DNA of 64,000 nucleotides from RPQJ01 sp041910015 (lineage in GTDB: Bacteria; Pseudomonadota; Gammaproteobacteria; Steroidobacterales; Steroidobacteraceae). Shown one piece after another: positions 25,966 to 36,821 of the stretch; the first letter of the stretch is position 1; the number at the start of each line of letters is the position of its first letter. Under the pieces are notes generated by a model. The model had not been told where the DNA came from. It searched no databases and worked only from the letters and a program-made list of their open reading frames with translations. The translations under genes and the position numbers were made by a program. The stretch spans positions 8,855 through 72,854 of the forward strand of contig JAYRRR010000105.1 of assembly GCA_041910015.1 (NCBI GenBank). The letters are read 5' to 3'.

Positions 25966-27090
25966 ATGTCCATCGAACGCAAGGTTCTCGTCTACGGCGG
26001 CAACGGCTACACGGGCAAGCTCATCGCCGAGGCGCTGGCGCAGCGCCGCATCCCGTTTTACTTCGCCGGCCGCAGCCGGCCGAAGCTCGAGCAGGGGCTC
26101 GGCATCGTCCGCGACCGTCTCTGACGTGACGCGTGGAAGCTCGACGCCGAGATCGTGGCGGCGGACGGTACGACAGAAGCACTGCTGCCACACTTCCGCA
26201 AGTGCGCGATCGTGATCAATGTCGCGGGCCCGTTCATGCAGGTCGCCTGGCCCGTGATCGAGGCGGCGCTGCAGGCAGGATGCCACTACCTCGACACGAC
26301 CGGTGAGCAGGACTGGGTTCGCGAAATCGCGGCGAAGTACGGCCCGCAGTTCGCCGCCAGAGGCCTGCTCATGGCCCCGGCGACGGCGTTCATGTGGGCG
26401 TCGGGCGCGCTTGCCGCCGAGGTCGTGCTCGAGGACCCCGAGATCGACTCGCTCGACATCCTCTATCAGATCGACAACGCACTGCCTTCGGAGGCCTCGA
26501 CGAAGTCGTTCCTGCGCATGGTCTGCAGCGAGGCCGGCCAGCTCTACGTCGAGCAGGGGCAGTACAAGGCGTGGCCGAACGACGTTGCCTATGAGGTCTT
26601 CGTGCCCTACCGGCACGCGAAAATGCGCGCTCATCCCTGGGGTGGGGGCTGCGAGCCCGTGTGGCTCAAGGATCGCGTGCGCAACTGCGCAGTCAGGGTC
26701 GTGGTCGGCGAACACCTGATCGACGGCATCCTGCAGGCGATCAAGGCATTCAATGCGCAAGCGTCGGGGCTCGACCAGGCCGGCAAGGAAGCCCTCACCA
26801 ACGCCATCGGCGACCAGATCAACACGGGGGAGCCGCCGAAGGACGATGTCGACGTGCAGCGCGGCGTGATCGTCGTCTACGGCCAGAGCCGCACCAAGAC
26901 GACGCGTTACGTCATGAACCTGTCAGCGGCCTATTCATGGACCGGCCAGCTCTGCGCCGAGGCGGTGCGGCTGATCATGGCAGGCGAGTTGAAAAGAACA
27001 GGGTTCCAGTCGGCGGCGACCGCGTTCGATCACCGGCAGTTGATCCGGACGTTCAACGTGCTGGGCTACTGCAGCGCGCTGCCGGCGTGA
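25966..27090 (+). pseudogene. Saccharopine-dehydrogenase-like gene interrupted by TGA
   Basis: The frame starts at ATG 25966 with a Rossmann motif (KVLVYGGNGYTGKLIAEAL) and runs for 52 residues to an in-frame TGA at 26122-26124. The same frame then continues, fully conserved, from RDAWKLDAEIVAADG to the stop at 27090. A single C-to-T change (CGA to TGA) would explain it. The remainder (GTG 26155 could restart it) lacks the nucleotide-binding loop, so the product would not function alone. The intact protein would be about 374 residues, of the saccharopine dehydrogenase/trans-acting enoyl reductase type. A sequencing error cannot be excluded. Confidence 0.8.
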
Positions 27091-27106
27091 GTGGCGGAGG
27101 CACCGT

Positions 27107-27523
27107 GTGATGACCCTGTTCGGCTACGCGACGATGCGGCCGGCCGGGCGGACGGCGCGACCGCTCCTGTACCTTGCCGCGGGCTTCAACTTCGTGGCCG
27201 CAGGTCTCGTCGTGCTGCTCGCGCGGATCGCGCCCGGTGTGCTCGGCGTGACGTCGTTCGACGCCGGGGCGATGCTGTTCGTCGACCTGTCTGCCCTGTT
27301 GGTCGTCGGCTACGGCATCGGCTACGCTCTGGCGGGACGGGACTTGCGGCGGTTCTGGCCCTGCATCGCGCTCGGCGTGCTGGGCAAGCTCGGCGTCGTC
27401 GTGCTCGTCTTTGCCTGCTTCGTGGCAGGGCGAACCACACCGCTGGTCACGCTGCTCGCCTGCGGCGACGCGCTTTTCGCCGCGGCGTTCGTCGGCCTGC
27501 TCCGCCGGCACGGCGCAACCTGA
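27107..27523 (+). CDS. Small integral membrane protein, function unknown
   Basis: A 138-residue protein with four hydrophobic segments (roughly 20-42, 52-72, 82-104 and 110-130) and short basic loops, so four membrane spans are likely. I do not recognise the family. It sits 16 bases after the broken saccharopine-dehydrogenase-like gene and 15 bases before an NmrA-like gene, all on the plus strand, so it is probably co-transcribed with them. Two starts are adjacent: GTG at 27107 and ATG at 27110. Confidence 0.7.
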   Translation: MMTLFGYATMRPAGRTARPLLYLAAGFNFVAAGLVVLLARIAPGVLGVTSFDAGAMLFVDLSALLVVGYGIGYALAGRDLRRFWPCIALGVLGKLGVVVLVFACFVAGRTTPLVTLLACGDALFAAAFVGLLRRHGAT

Positions 27524-27538
27524 TGCGAGGGGAAGTTC

Positions 27539-28486
27539 ATGCGCAAGACTGTCACCGTCTTCGCGGCGACCGGCGTGGCCGGCAGCGCGTGCGTCGACGA
27601 GTTGCTGCGGCAGGGCCTGTTCGACGTACGCGTGCTGGCGCGCAAGCCCGGCCTGCAGGAGCGTTCATCGTCGGGCGCGCTGCGTGCCACGGACGACAAG
27701 CACGCGCTTTGGGAGCATTGGCTCGCGCAAGGCGTCGACGTGCGCACGGCGGACGTCACTGACCACGCCGAACTGATTCCGGCGCTCGTGGGCACGCACT
27801 ACCTCGTCTCCTGCGTGCCGTATTCCGCCACGGAGTCCCAGTACCCGCTGATCTGGGCGGCCAGGGAGGCGGGTGTCGAACGCTTCGTGCCGTCGGAGTT
27901 CGGCGCCATCTACGAGTGGGAGCAGTTCTGGCCGACGCCGACCGTGCACCGGACCATGGCGCGCCAGAAGGCGTTCATCCGCCGCGTGATCGAACTCGCC
28001 GGGCTCGACTACACGATCATCCCCGCGGGGCTGTGGGCCGAGTACTACCTCGTCGAACCCGTGGCGGTCATGGGCGACGGTGAGCAGAAGGTCGCGTGGT
28101 CGTCCGGTCGCGACGTCGGCCGCATCATCCCGCACGTCCTGGCACACCCGCTGTCACGCAACGCCGTCTGTCCCGTGGCGGCAACGGCCTATTGCTCGTG
28201 GAACGAGCTGCTCGCGGTGCGCGAGCGGCTGCTCGGCCGGCCGGTGCCGCGCCAGTACCTCGACTCCGCGCAATGGCGTGCCACCTACGCGGCCCTGCCA
28301 CCCGGGCCGGCCAAGGTCCTTGCGGCGATCGGCGTCGCGGCGACCGAGTGCCCGGACGGCATGCCGCTCTGGGCGAACTGGAATGCGCTGCATCTGCCGG
28401 AGTTCCGCGGCACGCCGCTCGAGGAGCTGTTCCCGACCTATATCGAGCCGTTCGTCGCGGCGATGCAGGCGTCGATGGTGACCTGA
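27539..28486 (+). CDS. NmrA/isoflavone-reductase-like NAD(P)-binding protein
   Basis: A 315-residue atypical short-chain dehydrogenase of the NmrA type. The nucleotide-binding loop reads VFAATGVAGSACVDEL, differing slightly from the GxxGxxG consensus. Residues around 105-125 read AAREAGVERFVPSEFGA, the hallmark of isoflavone- and phenylpropanoid-reductase-like proteins, and a conserved Lys (ARQKAFIRRVIE) follows. Substrate and even catalytic activity are uncertain, since NmrA-like proteins may act as redox sensors. The ATG is preceded by a GAGGGGA site. It ends the catabolic cluster and converges on a LuxR-type regulator gene. Confidence 0.82.
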   Translation: MRKTVTVFAATGVAGSACVDELLRQGLFDVRVLARKPGLQERSSSGALRATDDKHALWEHWLAQGVDVRTADVTDHAELIPALVGTHYLVSCVPYSATESQYPLIWAAREAGVERFVPSEFGAIYEWEQFWPTPTVHRTMARQKAFIRRVIELAGLDYTIIPAGLWAEYYLVEPVAVMGDGEQKVAWSSGRDVGRIIPHVLAHPLSRNAVCPVAATAYCSWNELLAVRERLLGRPVPRQYLDSAQWRATYAALPPGPAKVLAAIGVAATECPDGMPLWANWNALHLPEFRGTPLEELFPTYIEPFVAAMQASMVT

Positions 28487-28508
28487 AGATGGCCCACCGG
28501 GGGCGCCT

Positions 28509-31190
28509 TCAGAGCAGCCCTCGGCGCCGGGCCGCCGCCACGGCGCCCGACCGGTTCCTGCACCCGAGTTTGCGATAGACGTTGTGCAGGTGCCACTTGA
28601 GCGTGCCCTCGGACACGAACAGCGAGGCGGCGATCTCATGGTTCGACGCACCGGTCTCGAGGCATTTCAGGATGCGCAGTTCCTTGCGCGTGAGCGCGTC
28701 GTCGCGACTCGCATTGCGTGACGGCGCCAACTTCAGCCAGGACGGTACCTGACATTCACCGTGCCCGCGCGCAGCATGGTTCAACGTGCCGACGATGTCG
28801 GCGTCATCGAGGAACACGCGCCGGTAACCGTACCGCTCGCCAAGTTCTATCGCGATGCGCCACGACTCCACCGCCTCCGCAGTGCGCCCGCTCCTGAGCA
28901 GTGCCGCTGCGTGCAACAGCAGCAGTTCGACGCGCCGGTGCTGGTAGCCCTTCTCGGTGGCGCGCACCAGCGCGGGACCGAGCTGCGCGACGGCCATGTC
29001 CGGATGCTCGGCCATGAGCAGCCGTGGCGCGACACGCACGGCCTTGTCGGCGACGACACCATAGTGCGGATGCAGGGTGCGGTCGAAGTCCTGCGCCCGC
29101 GCGAGTTCCTTCGCCGCGGCCACCTGGCCGAGACGGCAGAGCCATACACAGTCCTCGCCGGCGAGCGTCACGCTGACGCGCGGCAGGCCCAGACGCAGGC
29201 CGAGCTTGCGCCCGAGCTGCAACGCGGCGAAACCCGCGTCGGTGCGACTGGCGCGAAACTGCAGGCGGGCACGAGTCAGATGCGTGAGCAACAGGAAGTC
29301 GGAGGTGCCGCGGTCGTCGAGCGCGTCGGGATGGGCCTCGAGCGCCTCGGTGGCCCGGGCGATGTCGTCGAAGTCGTAGAATGCCGCGGCCCGCACCGCC
29401 TGCAGGTAGGCGGCGAGTTCCGGATGGCCGTGCAGCGCTTCGTCGACGTGCTGCAGGCCGTTGTCGGCGGCTGCGAGCGCGGCACGGTAGTCGCCCCGCT
29501 TCAGGTGCAGCAGCGCCCTCAGTACCTGTGCCCACGACATCCCGAACTGGCCGCCGTCGCTGGCATGCGCGGCCTCGCCGCGATCGCAATAGGCGAGACC
29601 GGCGACGATGTCGCCCCCGGTCTTGCAGCCGAATGCCGCCACGTTGAAGACTTCACCGCGGTAGAGCGGCCGTGCCCGTGGCCATTCGGCCAGCCATCGT
29701 TCCGCGCGGGCGCGCAGTCCATCCACGTCGTCGCGCAGCGCGTCCCACATCATGCGCAGCGCCACGACGGCGCAGCGCAGTTCGTCGACGTCGCGCGATT
29801 CTCCGGTTCCGTCGGCATGCAGGCGGGCCGCGAATGCCTCGAGTTCGACGAGTTCGCGCTCGAGTTCGGGCGTGCGGCGATTGAAGACCCGCGAGAACGC
29901 CTGACTGAGCCGGATGCGCGGATGGTGATCCAGCACGTCTGCTGGAATCGCCGGTATCCAGCGCAGCAGGTTGGCGCCGTCGCCGAGGCGTTGGGCGGCA
30001 TCCTCGGCCGCGCGGTCCAGCCACTGGCACGCGAGGTTCCATTCGCGGGCGCGCACCGCGCAGTCGATGGCGTCGTCGACCATGCCCTGGTCGAACAGCC
30101 AGCGACTGCCCCGTGCCAGGCTGTCGGCGACCGCGGATGTGTCGCGTGGATCGTGCCGACGCAGGTAATCGGCCACCAGATGGTGAAACCGGAACCAGCG
30201 GCCTCGCACGTCGAGCGGAATCAGGAACAGGTGGCGACGCACCAGTTCCCCGAACAGCGCGTCAGGTGTCGCCGTGTCGAGCGCCGCCGCGGCGAGGTCC
30301 GGACAGAAGCGATCGAACTGGGCGAGCCCGTGCACGAGCGTGCGCAGGGTGGGGGCCAGACGGCCAAACACTGCCTCGCTCAGGTATTCGAGCACGCTGC
30401 GCTCGGTCGTCGCGAACTCCGCGACGAGCCTGCCAGGGTCGGGCGCCTCGTCGAGCAACAGCGTCAGCAGTTCCATGGCCGCAGGCCACCCCTCCGTGCG
30501 TTCGAGCAGGCGGTCGAGCGTGCGCGCGTCGAGGCGGCGTGCCAGCCTGGAGTTGCAGAAGACCTGTGCCTCGTCCTCGTCGAAGGCGAGGGAATGCTGG
30601 TCGAACTCCAGCAACTGGCCGCGCACGCGCAGTTCCGCCGTCGCTCCGCCGAGTGCCTGGCGACTGCCGACGACGGTGCGCAGGCCGGCGCCGGCCCCGT
30701 GCAACAGCCAGTCGAGGATCGCGACGGAGTCCGGATGGGTGACGATCTGCGCGTCGTCCAGAAACAGCACGACCGGGCTGGCGTGGGCGGCCAGCGCGAT
30801 GCTCAATTCCTCCAGCACCACCGGCGGATCGGCCGTCTGGGTGATCTCGATCGCTGCCTCGGCGGTGAGCGCCGGCAGACACCGGCCGAGGGCACCATAG
30901 ACGTACTTGAGCAGGCGACGCGGATCGTCGTCATTGGCGTCGAGGTTGAGCCATGCGACGCAGGGGCGGGCAGGATGCGTCGCCGACAGTGTCGCGTGCC
31001 ATTGCGCCATCAGCGTGCTCTTGCCGTAGCCCGTCGGCGCCACGACGGCGACACACCTCACGGGGCCGTCGACGAGGGCACCCGGCAGCGCGAGACGCGT
31101 GCGCGGCAGGTGCTCGCGCGCGCCGATCTGAGGCTGGAACTTGCCCTCGAGCAGGTGCGGACTCGGCGCGGGGCGGGACACAGCGTTCAT
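28509..31190 (-). CDS. Large ATP-binding LuxR-family regulator (MalT-like)
   Basis: An 893-residue transcriptional activator of the LAL type. A Walker A loop (APTGYGKST, residues 51-59) and a Walker B-like VVLFLDDAQ near 165 mark the NTPase module. A long helical middle with TPR-like repeats follows, and the last 65 residues are a LuxR helix-turn-helix (LTRKELRILKCLETGASNHEIAAS, split over two helices, then GTLKWHLHNVYRKLG). Such proteins activate catabolic genes after binding ATP and an inducer. Its gene converges on the lipid cluster, which is its most likely target. The ATG at 31190 is preceded by a poor ribosome site, and the frame is open further upstream, so the start is less certain. 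Confidence 0.85.
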   Translation of the reverse strand: MNAVSRPAPSPHLLEGKFQPQIGAREHLPRTRLALPGALVDGPVRCVAVVAPTGYGKSTLMAQWHATLSATHPARPCVAWLNLDANDDDPRRLLKYVYGALGRCLPALTAEAAIEITQTADPPVVLEELSIALAAHASPVVLFLDDAQIVTHPDSVAILDWLLHGAGAGLRTVVGSRQALGGATAELRVRGQLLEFDQHSLAFDEDEAQVFCNSRLARRLDARTLDRLLERTEGWPAAMELLTLLLDEAPDPGRLVAEFATTERSVLEYLSEAVFGRLAPTLRTLVHGLAQFDRFCPDLAAAALDTATPDALFGELVRRHLFLIPLDVRGRWFRFHHLVADYLRRHDPRDTSAVADSLARGSRWLFDQGMVDDAIDCAVRAREWNLACQWLDRAAEDAAQRLGDGANLLRWIPAIPADVLDHHPRIRLSQAFSRVFNRRTPELERELVELEAFAARLHADGTGESRDVDELRCAVVALRMMWDALRDDVDGLRARAERWLAEWPRARPLYRGEVFNVAAFGCKTGGDIVAGLAYCDRGEAAHASDGGQFGMSWAQVLRALLHLKRGDYRAALAAADNGLQHVDEALHGHPELAAYLQAVRAAAFYDFDDIARATEALEAHPDALDDRGTSDFLLLTHLTRARLQFRASRTDAGFAALQLGRKLGLRLGLPRVSVTLAGEDCVWLCRLGQVAAAKELARAQDFDRTLHPHYGVVADKAVRVAPRLLMAEHPDMAVAQLGPALVRATEKGYQHRRVELLLLHAAALLRSGRTAEAVESWRIAIELGERYGYRRVFLDDADIVGTLNHAARGHGECQVPSWLKLAPSRNASRDDALTRKELRILKCLETGASNHEIAASLFVSEGTLKWHLHNVYRKLGCRNRSGAVAAARRRGLL

Positions 31191-31255
31191 GGTAGCAATG
31201 CCGTGGACACCCGCGGCACCGGGAACGGGCGATCCGGGATCTCTCCGCCGGCGAC

Positions 31256-33688
<2,433 letters not shown>

Positions 33689-33764
33689 CGGGCGCCCCTT
33701 GCTACGTCGTCGGGAGGAGTGGAACACTGCGCGGAACGACCGCGCCACGGGAACCGCCGAGCAG

Positions 33765-34589
33765 ATGGCACGCCGAACAGTATTCTTCGTATCCGATCAG
33801 ACCGGCGTGACCGCCGAGACGATGGGGCACAGCCTGCTCACGCAATTCGAGGGCCTGGAACTTCGGCAGGTGACTCTGCCATTTATATCCACCGTTGACA
33901 AGGCAGTGGAAGCCACAAGAAGAATCGATGCGACGGCCATGGAAGACGGGTTGCGGCCGGTCGTCTTCAGTACCCTCGTCAGGGACGAATTGCGTCGCAT
34001 CGTCAAGGGCAGCAACGGCCTGTTCCTCGATTTCTTCGACGCATTCCTCGGTCCGCTGGAAGGCGAACTCGGGGTCAAGTCGAGCGAGCGCGCGGGCCGC
34101 GCGCACGGCATCGCGGACCAGCTGGTCTACAGTGCGCGCATCGATGCGACGAACTTCGCGCTCGCCGCCGACGACGGCGCCGTGTCGGCCGACTACGAGC
34201 GTGCCGACGTGGTCCTGATCGGCGTCTCGCGCTCCGGCAAGACGCCCACCTGCATCTACATGGCCATGCAGTACGGCGTGTTCGCAGCCAACTACCCGTT
34301 CACCGAGGACGATTTCGAATCGAAGCAGCTGCCCGTCGCGGTGCGTACCCAGACACGCAAGCTGTTCGGCCTGACGATCGCGCCGACGCGCCTGCAGCAG
34401 ATCCGCAACGAGCGCCGTCCCGGCAGCCGCTACGCGTCGATCGCGCAGTGCGAGTTCGAGGTGCGCAGCGCGGAAAACATGTTCCAGCGTCACGGTATTC
34501 CAAGCATCGATACGACCGAGTGCTCGATCGAGGAGATCGCGAGCCGGATCATCGACCGCATGGGCATCGAGCGGCGCCTGCGGCCCTGA
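33765..34589 (+). CDS. ppsR: PEP synthase regulatory protein (kinase/pyrophosphorylase)
   Basis: PpsR (DUF299) switches PEP synthase off and on by ADP-dependent phosphorylation of a Thr beside its catalytic His and by phosphate-dependent removal. The family start VFFVSDQTGVTAE and the P-loop GVSRSGKT (residues 153-160) are clear, and the 274-residue length is right. Late motifs RRPGSRYAS and the ENMF-containing segment fit too. It is divergently transcribed from ppsA across a 76-base gap, the usual layout for this pair. Confidence 0.95.
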   Translation: MARRTVFFVSDQTGVTAETMGHSLLTQFEGLELRQVTLPFISTVDKAVEATRRIDATAMEDGLRPVVFSTLVRDELRRIVKGSNGLFLDFFDAFLGPLEGELGVKSSERAGRAHGIADQLVYSARIDATNFALAADDGAVSADYERADVVLIGVSRSGKTPTCIYMAMQYGVFAANYPFTEDDFESKQLPVAVRTQTRKLFGLTIAPTRLQQIRNERRPGSRYASIAQCEFEVRSAENMFQRHGIPSIDTTECSIEEIASRIIDRMGIERRLRP

Positions 34590-34703
34590 CCCCGGGGCGG
34601 GAGCGTGCGCCGCTCGACGCGCCGGCAACGGGTGTATGCTCCGCGCGAGGGCGTCCACCGGGAAGCCTGCAGTCCACACATCATCGACAACGGGGCCATC
34701 ACC

Positions 34704-35132
34704 ATGGAAACCGACCTGAAACGAGCGATGTCCGCGCCGCCACCGCCCGAGGGAGCGGCCAGTGCGGAAGAACGGCAATGGGCAATGTTCGCGCATCTGT
34801 CCGCGCTGGTCGGCGGTCTCGTGACCTCGGGCTGGGCGGGCAACATCGGCTTCTTCATCGGCCCGCTGGTCATCTGGCTGATGAAGCGCGAGACGATGCC
34901 GTTCGTGGCCGACCAGGCGAAGGAAGCACTGAACTTCGCGATCACTGTGTCGCTCGCCTTTCTCGTGCTGCTGATCCTGACGGTCATGTCGCTCGGAATC
35001 GGCGTCGTGCTGACCGTGCCGCTGATGATGATCATCGGCATCGCGGCACTGGTGCTGTGCATCATCGCCGCGATCAAGGCCAACGAAGGCGTCGCCTACA
35101 GGTACCCGTTTGCACTGCGTTTCGTGAAGTGA
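34704..35132 (+). CDS. DUF4870 (Tic20-like) membrane protein
   Basis: A 142-residue membrane protein. After a short polar leader (residues 1-28) come three hydrophobic stretches (about 33-62, 80-105 and 108-132), with the family-typical WAMFAHLSALVGG and an internal FVADQAKEALNFAITV helix. This pattern matches the DUF4870 family, distantly like chloroplast Tic20, whose function is unknown. ATG 34704 was chosen over an earlier in-frame start at 34605 because the extra residues are polar and unrelated to the family. It stands alone between ppsR and the next gene. Confidence 0.85.
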   Translation: METDLKRAMSAPPPPEGAASAEERQWAMFAHLSALVGGLVTSGWAGNIGFFIGPLVIWLMKRETMPFVADQAKEALNFAITVSLAFLVLLILTVMSLGIGVVLTVPLMMIIGIAALVLCIIAAIKANEGVAYRYPFALRFVK

Positions 35133-35241
35133 CTCCGCTGGTGGTTGCGCCAGCGATCGCACAATGCGGGGCCGCGGGCCGCATTGCCGTAGCGTGGAGC
35201 GCTTCACGGTTGTCGCAAGGCCCTGTGCTATAGTCAGCCGC

Positions 35242-35727
35242 ATGGTGCTCGACCATCTCTGCGTCACGTCGTGGCGCGCACGGCCGGTGAGCTTCGTGAG
35301 CCTGATGTCGCTCTACGAAAGCAACTACCTGCGCCTGCGTGCGCTCGCCGGCGACGTGCGCTCGCACGCGGGCAGCCGCGTCTCGCACGTCGCGGGCGAC
35401 TGCGATCTCCACCTCGAGGTGCTCGAGCACGCACCGTACACGTCCATCGTCCGGCTCACCCATCGCTTCGAGGGCGCCGCGGGCCCGCTCGACGACCCGG
35501 ACCTGGAGCTGCGCGTCTATCACGACGCGCGGCTCGCCGAGGTCACGGCCTGCGGTCGCTGGGTCCGTCACCAGAGCCTGGAACACGTGCGCGCCGGCAT
35601 CCCGGCGCAGCTCGGCGAGCGCTGGCTGCGCAACATGCTGTTGAACAAGTGGCTCGACTACTGCCTCGAGCGCGGCCATGGGTTCGTCGCGTCAGCCGGG
35701 GCGTGGATGCATGCGACTGCCGGATAG
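35242..35727 (+). CDS. DUF1249 (YqiB-like) protein
   Basis: A 161-residue soluble protein that matches the DUF1249 family, named in E. coli as YqiB. Conserved features are the MSLYESNYLRLRAL start region, a YTSIVRLTHRF strand, DLELRVYHDARLAEV, and the late LNKWLDYCLERGHGF segment. The role is unknown in the family. The first ATG is at 35242; a second at 35305 begins exactly at MSLYESN and could be the true start. Its end overlaps the next gene by 17 bases, which suggests translational coupling. Confidence 0.85.
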   Translation: MVLDHLCVTSWRARPVSFVSLMSLYESNYLRLRALAGDVRSHAGSRVSHVAGDCDLHLEVLEHAPYTSIVRLTHRFEGAAGPLDDPDLELRVYHDARLAEVTACGRWVRHQSLEHVRAGIPAQLGERWLRNMLLNKWLDYCLERGHGFVASAGAWMHATAG

Positions 35728-36742
35728 CCTGCGGCGCCTGGCCCAGCGGGTCATCGGGCGCGAACCCTCCGTCGAAGACGAAAGACTGGTCGCGCTGTTC
35801 CGCAATCGCGCGGAGCTCAAGAAGGAGCTGAACGCGCTCGACGAAGAGCGTCATCGGCTGCTCGACCGGTTGAAGCTTCAGGAAGGCTCGACGATGCGCG
35901 TCGAGGAGCAGATGTCCGCGCTCGAGCAGTACCTCGGCCGGCCCGAGGAGGGCTTCAAGTGTCTCGCGTACTTCCAGCTCAAGGCGCTCTGGCGCGTGGC
36001 GTCGCGCCGCCTCGAGCAGTTTGGCGCCGAGCTCGCCCGCCAGCAGAAGGACCGCGAGCGCAAGGCGCAGATTGCCGCGCACGAGCGGGAAAAGCGCGAG
36101 CGCATGTCCGCGCTCGAGCGTGAACTCGTCGAGGCCCGGGTGCTGGCCGAGCAGTTGCAGGCCGAGCAGAAGCTGGCACGACAGCGCGTCGAACAGCTCG
36201 GCGGCTTCTGGAACTACTTCCGGCGGCGCCGGGTCGTCGAAGGTATAGCGACGCGCGGGGAGCGCATCGAGGCGTCGGCGCAGGAGGTCACGAACCTCAG
36301 CCAGCAGCTCCAGGCGGTCGCGAACGAGCCGCCGCCGCTGTTCGAGGGGCTGAGTGTCGAGGGTCGGCGGGCCGTCAACCTCGCCGTGGTCGCCTACGCG
36401 GAGATGCTTCATGACCGTCTGGCGGCTGCCAACGTCGCCGAACTCGCACGCCACAGCCAGCTCAAGCGCGTCTTCGATACCGACTACGGCACCCCGGCGG
36501 ACTGCCAGTCGCTGATGCAGTGCGCCGCCCGCGCCGCCATGGACGTCGAGACCATGAGCGACGACCTCGTCGAGGTCAAGTCGCGCGCAGACCGCCTGAA
36601 GGGCACGGCGGCGTACCGCAGCGGGACGGACGTCGTTCCGGTCGCGGATTCGATCGCCCGCACCGCGGAGCCCTCGCTGCGGGTCCCGCCGAACGTGCTG
36701 CTCGACGAGTACTGGGACATCTATCGCGCAATCGTGCGTTGA
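35711..36742 (+). CDS. Coiled-coil protein of unknown function
   Basis: A 343-residue protein that I do not recognise. Most of residues 25-165 is a strongly charged heptad-type coiled coil (RAELKKELNALDEERHRLL and onward, with many Glu, Arg, Lys and Gln). The rest is helical, with an FWNYFRRRRVVEG segment near 175 and a compact end (LLDEYWDIYRAIV). There is no signal peptide or membrane span. ATG 35711 lies inside the DUF1249 gene, so the two are probably co-expressed. Composition and codon use match the neighbours, so it is a genuine host gene. Confidence 0.75.
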   Translation: MRLPDSLRRLAQRVIGREPSVEDERLVALFRNRAELKKELNALDEERHRLLDRLKLQEGSTMRVEEQMSALEQYLGRPEEGFKCLAYFQLKALWRVASRRLEQFGAELARQQKDRERKAQIAAHEREKRERMSALERELVEARVLAEQLQAEQKLARQRVEQLGGFWNYFRRRRVVEGIATRGERIEASAQEVTNLSQQLQAVANEPPPLFEGLSVEGRRAVNLAVVAYAEMLHDRLAAANVAELARHSQLKRVFDTDYGTPADCQSLMQCAARAAMDVETMSDDLVEVKSRADRLKGTAAYRSGTDVVPVADSIARTAEPSLRVPPNVLLDEYWDIYRAIVR

Positions 36743-36821
36743 TGCCCTGAGCTCCCGGGCGTCGTCCGTGGCAGGCATCCTCTGCCGATGCCGGCGGGGG
36801 CGGGGTCACTGCGTCGTCGTC

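Noticed and set aside
26122..26124. TGA as a selenocysteine codon
   Set aside because: Related proteins have no cysteine at this place and no selenocysteine-insertion hairpin was recognised; a CGA-to-TGA change is simpler.
35229..35234. TATAGT as the -10 box of the DUF1249 gene
   Set aside because: No -35 box at proper distance, and the start site would fall almost on the ATG.
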